Below are positions 35,123-42,303 of a stretch of 64,000 bases of DNA, one piece after another. This stretch comes from an uncultured Sphingomonadaceae bacterium (GTDB taxonomy: Bacteria > Pseudomonadota > Alphaproteobacteria > Sphingomonadales > Sphingomonadaceae), in contig CANMFX010000001.1 of the NCBI GenBank assembly GCA_947497315.1, positions 434,001 through 498,000 on the forward strand, read 5' to 3'. The position numbers were made by a program, and so were the translations under genes. The notes beneath the pieces were generated by a model. The model saw only the letters and a program-made list of their open reading frames with translations. It searched no databases and was not told the origin of the DNA. Position 1 is the first letter of the stretch. The number at the start of each line of letters is the position of its first letter.

Positions 35123-36532
35123 ATGACCGCACGTACATCCCATGACTTTCATCCAACCAGCCTGCGCGAATATGACATTCGCGGCATCATCGGCGAAACG
35201 CTGGATGAAGATGATGCCTATGCCATTGGTCGGGGCTTCGGTACGCTGATCGCGCGGGCAGGGGGAACGGCGGTTGCGACCGGCTATGATGGGCGGACCA
35301 GTTCCCCGATGCTGGAAGATGCGCTGATTAAAGGTCTGAACGATGCTGGTGTGGACGCCGTTTCCATCGGCATGGGACCAACCCCGATGCTCTATTATGC
35401 CGAATGTGTCTTAGAGCAGGTGCAGGGCGGCATCGAGATAACCGGCAGCCATAATCCCGCCAATTATAACGGCTTCAAAATGGTATTTCAGGGACGGCCC
35501 TTTTTCGGAGCGGACATCCAGAAGCTCGGCACGATGGCGGCAAGCGGTGACTGGGAGGCGGCAGTCGATGACGCGGTTGGAAGCATCGAACGCATCGATA
35601 TCATGGATGAATATGTTGCCCGGTTGACCAAGAATTTTACCGGTGACGCCTTGAAAATCGGCTGGGACGCGGGCAATGGTGCGGCTGGCCCTGTTATTGA
35701 GAAGCTCACCGCCAACCTGCCCGGTGAACATCATCTCCTTTTTACCGATGTCGATGGCAGTTTTCCCAATCATCATCCCGATCCCACAGAAGAAAAGAAT
35801 CTCGCTGATCTGAAAGCGCTTGTCGCGGAAAAGAAGCTCGATTTTGGAGTGGCTTTTGACGGCGACGGCGACCGGATAGGTGCAATTGACGGGGAAGGGC
35901 GGGTAATCTGGGGTGATCAGCTGCTGCAAATCTACGCAGAGGATGTCCTGAAATCCGAGCCCGGAGCGACGATTATCGCAGACGTTAAGGCATCACAGGC
36001 GCTCTATGACCGGATCGCGGCGCTCGGCGGCAAGCCGCTGATGTGGAAAACCGGGCACAGCCTGATCAAGTCCAAAATGAAGGAAGTTTCTTCGCCGCTT
36101 GCTGGCGAAATGAGCGGCCATGTGTTCTTCAAACATGATTATTACGGCTTTGACGATGCGCCGTATGCCGCCGTGCGCCTGATTCAGGCCGCAACCAATA
36201 TCGGCAAAAGCGTGACCCAGCTGCGCAGCGATATGGTCGAGATGATCAACACGCCAGAAATGCGGTTTCAGGTCGATGAAAGCCGCAAATTCCCTGTGAT
36301 CGAGGAGATACTTGAGCGCCTTTCAGCAAGCGGTGCGGACGTCAACAATACTGATGGCGCACGGGTGAATACGGAAGACGGCTGGTGGCTGCTGCGGGCA
36401 TCAAACACGCAGGATGTTTTGGTAGCCCGTGCCGAGGCCAGATCCAAGGAAGGCCTGGAGCGGCTAATGGCGCAAATCGACGAGCAGTTGGCTTTGTCCG
36501 GTCTGGAGCGCGGGGAAACGGTGGGGCACTAG
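35123..36532 (+). CDS. Phosphomannomutase/phosphoglucomutase (PgmG-type)
   Basis: 469 residues of the alpha-D-phosphohexomutase family. The catalytic phosphoserine loop is ITGSHNPANYNGFKM (Ser109), the metal-binding loop DGDGDR is at 246-251, the sugar-binding loop is GEMSGHVFF, and the phosphate-binding loop near the end is LLRASNTQDVLVARAEA. It interconverts 6- and 1-phosphates of mannose and glucose, feeding sugar nucleotides for exopolysaccharide (sphingan) and LPS. The ribosome site AAAGGAAA lies before the ATG. A structured region after the stop may terminate it. Confidence 0.93.
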   Translation: MTARTSHDFHPTSLREYDIRGIIGETLDEDDAYAIGRGFGTLIARAGGTAVATGYDGRTSSPMLEDALIKGLNDAGVDAVSIGMGPTPMLYYAECVLEQVQGGIEITGSHNPANYNGFKMVFQGRPFFGADIQKLGTMAASGDWEAAVDDAVGSIERIDIMDEYVARLTKNFTGDALKIGWDAGNGAAGPVIEKLTANLPGEHHLLFTDVDGSFPNHHPDPTEEKNLADLKALVAEKKLDFGVAFDGDGDRIGAIDGEGRVIWGDQLLQIYAEDVLKSEPGATIIADVKASQALYDRIAALGGKPLMWKTGHSLIKSKMKEVSSPLAGEMSGHVFFKHDYYGFDDAPYAAVRLIQAATNIGKSVTQLRSDMVEMINTPEMRFQVDESRKFPVIEEILERLSASGADVNNTDGARVNTEDGWWLLRASNTQDVLVARAEARSKEGLERLMAQIDEQLALSGLERGETVGH

Positions 36533-36858
36533 CCGCTTGGCAGCTGCCTAAATTACAAAGCGGACATTTCTTGATTGAAAATGGCGCAATGCCAATAGCA
36601 ATATCAGGAGTTTCTGCTTCCCCAGACCAGCAACCGTACCAGCCAATAGCAGCAGCTGGATATGTCGGACCCACGGCGCTCCAGGGAGGCTTTTTTCTGT
36701 GGCCTATCAGCTGTACGAGGCTGCTCTCCTGGTGATGCTGTCATTTTCATTTTATCGTCGGCGTCCTCGTTCAGGAAGGAAGATAAGGTGAGGCCGGACG
36801 AGCTATTAGGGGATAATTGCCGTCGCCCGGCCTCCGGAGGAGCGCTTCTTGGGAGGGG
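36533..36858. other. Intergenic region with a nested hairpin after pgmG and a hairpin at its far end
   Basis: About 325 bases without a convincing gene. CCGCTT (36533-36538) pairs with AAGCGG (36558-36563) around an inner palindrome GGCAGCTGCC (36539-36548), directly after the pgmG stop and followed by CATTTCTTG, so it may be its terminator. GCGCTTCT (36842-36849) pairs with AGAAGCGC (36861-36868) across the stop of the convergent outer membrane protein gene and may end that transcript. Confidence 0.45.
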
Positions 36859-37482
36859 TTAGAAGCGCAAGGTTAAACCGCCAAGAACCTGATTGGAGCC
36901 GAGGGAAGCTTCGTTGTCATTACGGCGATATTCGACACGGAATGATGCGTTTCTGTTTATCGCATATTCAAGGCCGCCACCGTAAATCAGGCCGTCACCC
37001 GTTACCTTGTCCGTAGCAACTGCAGTATCGTTTCCTGCCGCAAATCCGCGAACTGTGTAGCGGTTAAGGCCGTACCCGAACCGACCATAGGCCAGAAGAT
37101 TGGGGGTGAGTGCGACACCGGCTCTGGCCGAGGCACTGGCGTTCCATTTGGAATCCAGCTCAATCGAACCACCTCCGGGCAGGGTGGAGCGCAATGTTTT
37201 GCCATTCGGGCTGAAATCGGCTTCGACGCCCAGAACAAAACTACCAAACTGCGCATCATATCCTGCAAAACCGCCATAGGAGATTCCGCTGGCTTTGTCG
37301 TTTAGTCGCGCACTATTGGGCGCAGGTAGCAAGGTTTCATCTATCTTGCGGCGCTCCCATCCAGCTTGCACGCCAACTTTTACGCCTTCAAAATTTTCAT
37401 CGTCGTTCTGCGCATGAGCGGACGATGCTCCGGTCAGAACGCCGAAAGCGGCGATGGTGGAAATCATTAGGGTCTTCTTCAT
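36859..37482 (-). CDS. Outer membrane beta-barrel protein
   Basis: 207 residues. Start at 37482 follows AAAGGAC. The Sec signal peptide (KKTLMISTIAAFGVLTGASSAHAQ) is followed by alternating strands (VKVGVQAGWERRKIDETL, GGFAGYDAQFGSFVLGVEADFS, ARAGVALTPNLLAYGRFGYG) and ends with RNASFRVEYRRND...LGGLTLRF, the OmpA/Ail-like eight-strand barrel pattern with terminal Phe. Function is probably structural or adhesive; no enzymatic motif. The gene is monocistronic with a hairpin at its stop. Confidence 0.85.
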   Translation of the reverse strand: MKKTLMISTIAAFGVLTGASSAHAQNDDENFEGVKVGVQAGWERRKIDETLLPAPNSARLNDKASGISYGGFAGYDAQFGSFVLGVEADFSPNGKTLRSTLPGGGSIELDSKWNASASARAGVALTPNLLAYGRFGYGLNRYTVRGFAAGNDTAVATDKVTGDGLIYGGGLEYAINRNASFRVEYRRNDNEASLGSNQVLGGLTLRF

Positions 37483-37627
37483 TTTATGTCCTTTCTCGAC
37501 ATTTTGGGGAAAATTTGGGCGCAAGAGTCCTTCTTCGGAAAACATGCCCCGATGGTTGTTTTGTTGATTTTGTGAAATTTGCGGCCGAGACCGACTGGAT
37601 CAGATTGCTAAGAAATCTCGTGTTTTA

Positions 37628-38011
37628 TCAGCCGACAACGGCGTGACCGCGACCACTCATGCAGCGAATAACAATGTCTTTTCGATCCGTTCGGGTATCA
37701 GCAGCGCCGCTCGCACCGCCGATCAGGCCACCCAAAAGCGCACCGACTATCGCTCCCTCTACTGAGTCATCTTCGATGGCCCCTACCGCGCCGCCGACAA
37801 CGGCACCGGCCAAAGCTGAAGTCTTGGTGTCACCATTGTCATAGCGCTTCGTTTTGGCGAGTGCCTGACAGTCGGCAAGGTCTGCGTGATAGGCTTCATC
37901 CTCATAGCCATCGACTATCGGCCGATATCCGGATGCGGTGTTGGCACATCCGCCCAGGGCGAGGCTGCCGCAGGCGATTGCCATGATGGCGCTGCTTTTT
38001 TGAGTTCTCAT
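37628..38011 (-). CDS. Glycine-zipper lipoprotein
   Basis: 127 residues. Signal peptide with lipobox ALGGC (about Cys22), then a soluble part (YRPIVDGYEDEAYHADLADC, RYDNGDTKTS) and a glycine zipper ALAGAVVGGAVGAIEDDSVEGAI-VGALLGGLIGGASG typical of Rickettsia 17 kDa antigen-like and YMGG-type outer membrane lipoproteins. Two Cys in the mature part (ADCQAL and IRCMSGRG) could form a disulfide. No known reaction; likely envelope integrity. It lies 145 bases upstream of the barrel gene, on the same strand. Confidence 0.82.
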   Translation of the reverse strand: MRTQKSSAIMAIACGSLALGGCANTASGYRPIVDGYEDEAYHADLADCQALAKTKRYDNGDTKTSALAGAVVGGAVGAIEDDSVEGAIVGALLGGLIGGASGAADTRTDRKDIVIRCMSGRGHAVVG

Positions 38012-38137
38012 TTCTGCGTTTCCTTCAATGAATATTTCGATTGCATATGGCCAGTTACACTCTAGAATCTTTCTGAAACATGAATATTTATTATTGTTCT
38101 ACAATAATTTTTGTCTGTCATTCAAAAGGTAGTTTCT

Positions 38138-38686
38138 ATGAATCAGAAAGCTTACATTCAGAATCGATGGCTTTATCGAGTCCTGCGAATTGTTGCGGGG
38201 GTCATGACTTCGCTGGTCGGATTGGTCATTATTCTTACGGCCGTGACTGCGCTAACCGGAGATATGGAGCTTTTGACCGATATGGTCGAAATCGAGTCGG
38301 GCGAGCCCAAACTGAGTTTGGTTGCCCAGATTGCTCTTGTCGTCACAAGCAGCCTCGCAGTTTTCACATTCCTGCTTTTGTTCCGGTCTATCAATCGGTT
38401 TCTAGCTCATGCAGAGAAAGGTGAGCTTTTTTTGGACAGTGCAGCCAATGCGCTGTCTAGAATGGGCATCTCGATGATATTGTTATATGTGGTTTTCATT
38501 AGTTTTGACGTGCTGCTGCCGATGCTCATCGAACCGGAGTCGATCATTGAAAATAGCATTGATTTCTTTAGCTATCTGTTCGATCTCAATGCTCTGGGCT
38601 TGCTCATCGGCATCGTTTTGATGGCACTGGCAGGAGCCCTGCGCGAAGGGCGCGAACTTCAGGAAGAACTGAGGCAGATCGTCTGA
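38138..38686 (+). CDS. DUF2975 membrane protein
   Basis: 182 residues with about four membrane segments (VLRIVAGVMTSLVGLVIILTAV, LSLVAQIALVVTSSLAVFTF, ISMILLYVVFISFDVLLPML, ALGLLIGIVLMALAG) and the family pattern RSINRFLAHAEKGELFLDSAANALSRMG. The ATG at 38138 follows AAAGG. Its TGA overlaps the ATG of the following small XRE regulator by one base, a pairing very common for DUF2975 genes. The function is unknown; the pair probably works as a membrane protein with its own regulator. Confidence 0.83.
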   Translation: MNQKAYIQNRWLYRVLRIVAGVMTSLVGLVIILTAVTALTGDMELLTDMVEIESGEPKLSLVAQIALVVTSSLAVFTFLLLFRSINRFLAHAEKGELFLDSAANALSRMGISMILLYVVFISFDVLLPMLIEPESIIENSIDFFSYLFDLNALGLLIGIVLMALAGALREGRELQEELRQIV

Positions 38687-38910
38687 TGACCATAGAAGTA
38701 ACCCTTGATGTCATGCTTGCCGTCCGGAAAGTTAAGTCCAAAGATCTTGCCGCTCATGTCGGCATTACGGACGCCAATCTCTCCCTGTTAAAATCGGGAA
38801 AGGTCAAAGGCATTCGTTTTGAAACGCTTTCCAGAATCTGTGAGTATCTGGATTGTTCGCCGGGAGAACTGCTCCGCTATGTGCCTGACGCTTCGGCTGA
38901 TGAAAAATAG
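38686..38910 (+). CDS. Small XRE-family regulator (YozG-like)
   Basis: 74 residues, essentially one helix-turn-helix: MLAVRKVKSKDLAAHVGITDANLSLLKSGKVKGIRFETLSRICEYLDCSPGELLRYV. This matches the YozG-like Cro/C1 class that accompanies DUF2975 proteins. The start overlaps the DUF2975 stop by one base. It likely represses the pair or a nearby gene. No operator was recognised upstream. Confidence 0.9.
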   Translation: MTIEVTLDVMLAVRKVKSKDLAAHVGITDANLSLLKSGKVKGIRFETLSRICEYLDCSPGELLRYVPDASADEK

Positions 38911-38918
38911 GTGATACC

Positions 38919-39326
38919 ATGAACACCAATCTACCATCACAAACCCAGGCAGTTTTCGACGACCTTCCCCAAGCCATGGCTGATCGGCTGGTGGCGCTGC
39001 GGGCGTTGATATTTGAGACCGCTGCCGACAATCCGGCAATCGGCCCGCTGGAGGAAACGCTCAAATGGGGTCAACCGGCATATCTGACGCCAGCTACCAA
39101 ATCCGGTACGACCATCCGCATTGATCGCCACAAAAAAACCGGCAGCGCTTATGCCGTCTACGTGCATTGCCAGTCCAATCTGATCGAACGCTGCAGGCAA
39201 CTATATGGCGATATACTGACATTTGAAGGCAACCGCGCGATTGTCTTTGACGTCGAGAGTGAATTGCCGACCAAAGCAGTAAAACACTGCCTTTCTATGG
39301 CTTTGACTTACCATCTGCGATCCTGA
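38919..39326 (+). CDS. DUF1801 domain protein
   Basis: 135 residues with the DUF1801 pattern: VFDDLPQAMADRLVALRALIFE, GPLEETLKWGQPAYLT, GTTIRIDRHKKTGSAYAVYVHCQ and LTFEGNRAIVF. The fold is frataxin/YdhG-like; the molecular function is not known. It is eight bases after the XRE gene and overlaps the 3' end of the convergent transporter gene by 32 bases. Confidence 0.82.
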   Translation: MNTNLPSQTQAVFDDLPQAMADRLVALRALIFETAADNPAIGPLEETLKWGQPAYLTPATKSGTTIRIDRHKKTGSAYAVYVHCQSNLIERCRQLYGDILTFEGNRAIVFDVESELPTKAVKHCLSMALTYHLRS

Positions 39327-40410
39327 CTTTCGCCATTCGCTCTCTCTCGCTCTTGTTCATTTCGGCAAAAATCCGCCAGACCGCGATAAACAAGGCGGCC
39401 AGTAGCGGCCCGATGACAATACCATTAAAACCGAACAGCTGCAGCCCGCCCAGTGTCGAGATCAACACAACATAGTCCGGCATGCGCGTGTCCCGGCCGA
39501 CCAATATTGGCCTGACAATATTATCGACCAAGCTGATGACGAATATACCGGCGAGGATAAGGACAACCCCCTGCCATATCGATCCTGTGACCAGCAGATA
39601 GATCGCAACCGGCACCCAGACAAAACCGGTGCCAATCGCCGGGATCAGCGACAATATCGCCATCGAAACGGCCCAAAGCAATGCGCCGCGTATATCCAGC
39701 GCCCAAAAGATAAGCCCACCGATAGTCCCCTGCAACAATGCAACAACAAAGCTGCCCTTTATCGTTGCGATGATGACGACAAAAAACTTGTCGATCAGGA
39801 TGGCACTCTTACTCTCAGACAGCGGCACGATATTTTCAATCTGGGCGGCCAGGGCGCGCCCGTCACGCAGCAGGAAGAATGTCAGATAGAGCATGACGCC
39901 CAGAGCGAGCAGGAATCGAAACGCCCCCTGACCAAAGCTAAGCGCCTGCGCGATCAGAAATTCAAGACTGCTGCCAATTGCTTCTTCTATCTGCGGCCGT
40001 ACGGTCGAGATATCCCCATAGCCCAATGCCGCAAGCTGATTTTGCATCCATAAGGGCAGGCTATTTTGAAAGGCTATGAAGGCGCCGCCAAAATCGATCT
40101 CCCCCGCCTGGATGCTGGCATAGGCACTGGTTGCCTCTTGCACTAACGCCATGCCCAGCAGGATGGCGGGAACGATCACCAGTAAAATGACGAGGATCAG
40201 GGTCAAAAAGGCCGCAAGATTGACGCGCGGGAACAGCCAGCTCGATATTCTTTGATAAACCGGCTGGAACAGAACCGCGACGACAACCCCCCAGACAATC
40301 GCGCCAAAAAACGGTTCGATCAGCAATGCGAAGGCAAGGGAAATAATCACCAGCAACGCCAGCACGAAAAGCCGTTCTATTCCAAATTGGGGGCGCTCTG
40401 ATTCATCCAT
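39295..40410 (-). CDS. AI-2E family transporter (PerM/YdiK type)
   Basis: About 371 residues with some seven to eight membrane segments: LFVLALLVIISLAFALLIEP, IVWGVVVAVLFQPVYQRI, AAFLTLILVILLVIVPAILL, then LLALGVMLYLTFFLLRDG, GSFVVALLQGTIGGLIFWAL, and ILAGIFVISLVDNIVRPIL, the family's signature LVDNxxRP. Members export small molecules or ions (some act as Na+/H+ antiporters, one exports AI-2). The substrate is unknown here. The start at 40410 has no good ribosome site; the frame opens further to 40437. The 3' end overlaps the DUF1801 gene. Confidence 0.88.
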   Translation of the reverse strand: MDESERPQFGIERLFVLALLVIISLAFALLIEPFFGAIVWGVVVAVLFQPVYQRISSWLFPRVNLAAFLTLILVILLVIVPAILLGMALVQEATSAYASIQAGEIDFGGAFIAFQNSLPLWMQNQLAALGYGDISTVRPQIEEAIGSSLEFLIAQALSFGQGAFRFLLALGVMLYLTFFLLRDGRALAAQIENIVPLSESKSAILIDKFFVVIIATIKGSFVVALLQGTIGGLIFWALDIRGALLWAVSMAILSLIPAIGTGFVWVPVAIYLLVTGSIWQGVVLILAGIFVISLVDNIVRPILVGRDTRMPDYVVLISTLGGLQLFGFNGIVIGPLLAALFIAVWRIFAEMNKSERERMAKVRIADGKSKP

Positions 40411-40549
40411 ATATTTTCGGCCACTTTGGTATAACAATCTGAGTTTTTACACAATAAAGCCGGAAACCACACCCTATTTCGGTCCTCTATCCAAATGGTC
40501 CGAAAGCTGCCAGAACATGCAAAAAAAAAACAGTAAAGCGAGAGGTAAA

Positions 40550-41497
40550 ATGGATAGCATACCCTTCCAGAAAGGCCTGTATGAAACCGGCAATGGCATT
40601 TTTGCCTATTTGCAGCCCGATGGCGGCTGGGGCTGGTCCAATGCCGGGCTGATTACCGATGGCGGGCAATCGTTGCTCGTCGATACATTGTTCGATGCCA
40701 GCCTCACCCGCGATATGCTGTCCACCATGGCCGATGCTGCCGGTGTTGGCGCCGATGATATTGGCACTATCGTAAACACCCATGCGAACGGGGATCATAC
40801 CCATGGCAATGGTTGCTGCCAGCACGCGGAAGTAATTGCGTCAAAGGCCAGCGCCAAAGAAATGGACGAGCTGCCCGCACCTGCCCTGGCGGCGATCATG
40901 GCACAGGCAAAAGACTTGGGCCCGACCGGGCAATATCTTGTCGATATTTTCGGTAGCTTTGACTTTACCGATGTCTCCGAAAAACACCCAACCAAGACAT
41001 TCAGCGGGGAATATAGCGTAACAGTCGGTGATAAGCAGGTTGACCTCATAGAGGTCGGTCCTGCCCATACCGCTGGCGATGTGCTGGTTCATGTGCCGGA
41101 TGACAAAACTGTTTTCACCGGTGATATCCTGTTTATTGAAGGCACACCGATCATGTGGGCCGGGCCGGTATCCAACTGGATCGCAGCCTGCGATCATATT
41201 ATCGATTTGAAACCGGAGACGATTGTTCCGGGTCACGGACCGATCACGGATGAGGCAGGTGTGAGGCGCGTGCAGGACTATTTACACTATATCAATAGCG
41301 AAGCCCGCAAGCGTTATGATGCCGGCTTGTCCGCGCGCGATGCCGCCCATGATATAAAGCTTGGTGACTTTTCCAGTTGGGGCGATAGCGAACGGATCGC
41401 GGTTAATGTTTCGACCCTCTATCGCGAGTATTCTGGCCACACCACGCCCCCTGATGTCACAAAGCTATTCGGGTTGATGGCGGAATTGCGGCGTTAG
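40550..41497 (+). CDS. MBL-fold metallo-hydrolase
   Basis: 315 residues. The zinc motif is THANGDHTHGNG (HxNGDH, a variant of HxHxDH in which the second His is Asn), with later ligands in VGPAHTAGDVLVHVP, VFTGDILF and VPGHGPIT. The variant is shared by the SoxH/quinoprotein-relay-like branch of the family. The substrate is unknown. The ATG at 40550 follows GAGAGG; an upstream start at 40517 adds eleven basic residues. It stands alone, divergent from the transporter gene. Confidence 0.85.
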   Translation: MDSIPFQKGLYETGNGIFAYLQPDGGWGWSNAGLITDGGQSLLVDTLFDASLTRDMLSTMADAAGVGADDIGTIVNTHANGDHTHGNGCCQHAEVIASKASAKEMDELPAPALAAIMAQAKDLGPTGQYLVDIFGSFDFTDVSEKHPTKTFSGEYSVTVGDKQVDLIEVGPAHTAGDVLVHVPDDKTVFTGDILFIEGTPIMWAGPVSNWIAACDHIIDLKPETIVPGHGPITDEAGVRRVQDYLHYINSEARKRYDAGLSARDAAHDIKLGDFSSWGDSERIAVNVSTLYREYSGHTTPPDVTKLFGLMAELRR

Positions 41498-41560
41498 ACG
41501 TTAGAGACCTCTCGTCACTGCCAAAAATCACTGACACAAATAGCAATTGCTTTTCGGTTG

Positions 41561-41582
41561 AATTTAATCGATTGATTAAATT
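41561..41582. promoter_or_regulatory. Perfect 9-bp inverted repeat upstream of the crotonase gene
   Basis: AATTTAATC and GATTAAATT flank a 4-base centre GATT, giving an AT-rich dyad 19 bases before the start at 41601. The form is typical of TetR- or MarR-type operators; an overlapping promoter is likely but not clear. No such regulator gene is adjacent. Confidence 0.6.
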
Positions 41583-41600
41583 TTCGATCCGGAGATCAAA

Positions 41601-42272
41601 ATGAACATTACAGTGAAGATAGACGGCGACATCGCCTATCTGACAATGGATGATGGCAAAGCCAATGCGATCAATCCTGATTGGATGACCGATTTTGTAG
41701 CAAAGTTCGAAGAAGCGGAGAGCGGAGCTAAGGCAATCATCCTGTCTGGCCGCGAAGGTATCTTCAGCGGCGGATTTGATCTCAAATGGTTGGCCGCAGA
41801 AGGGGCAGCGCGCTCGGGCGAGCTACTGGATCAGGCAAGCAAGATGCTGATCAAAGTCTATGGCAGCCGGGTTCCCGTTATTGCCGCGTGTAACGGCCAT
41901 GCCATTGCCATGGGAGCGTTTCTATTATTGGCCTGTGATACCCGCATCGGCGCGAAAGGCGCGTTTCGATACGGAGCGAACGAGACGATCAACAACATGA
42001 ATCTGCCAGTCTTTGCCGTTGAGCTGCCGAAAGCGCGCCTGGATAGTCGCAAACTTACTCAGGCACTGATTCAGTCGCAGCTTTATGAGCCAGCCCAAGC
42101 ACTGGATGTAGGATATATCGACATGCTGGTTGACCCCGATCTGGTTCTCAAAACCGCAAAAGAGCAGGCTGAACTACTCAGCAAACTTCCCGGGCGCGCA
42201 TATGGCGCCAATAAATTGGCCGTGCGCAAACCCACGCTCGATCTTATTGAAGCGGCGATAGGGACCTACTAG
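41601..42272 (+). CDS. Crotonase/enoyl-CoA hydratase-family protein
   Basis: A 223-residue short crotonase. It shows AYLTMDDGKANAINPDW, the first oxyanion loop LSGREGIFSGGFDLKWL, and the second loop AACNGHAIAMGAFLLLACDTRIG, with FRYGANETINNMNLPVF in the catalytic region. The usual two acids of enoyl-CoA hydratase are not clearly both present, so a related reaction (isomerase, hydrolase) is possible. It acts on acyl-CoA esters. GATCCGGAG supplies the ribosome site. It is probably controlled from the upstream palindrome. Confidence 0.86.
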   Translation: MNITVKIDGDIAYLTMDDGKANAINPDWMTDFVAKFEEAESGAKAIILSGREGIFSGGFDLKWLAAEGAARSGELLDQASKMLIKVYGSRVPVIAACNGHAIAMGAFLLLACDTRIGAKGAFRYGANETINNMNLPVFAVELPKARLDSRKLTQALIQSQLYEPAQALDVGYIDMLVDPDLVLKTAKEQAELLSKLPGRAYGANKLAVRKPTLDLIEAAIGTY

Positions 42273-42303
42273 ATATCTCAGCTGCGCTGCTTATGGTGAA
42301 GTG

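Noticed and set aside
36385-36735. A 116-codon open frame running from the end of pgmG into the gap
   Set aside because: Overlaps conserved pgmG codons in another frame; no ribosome site or motif.
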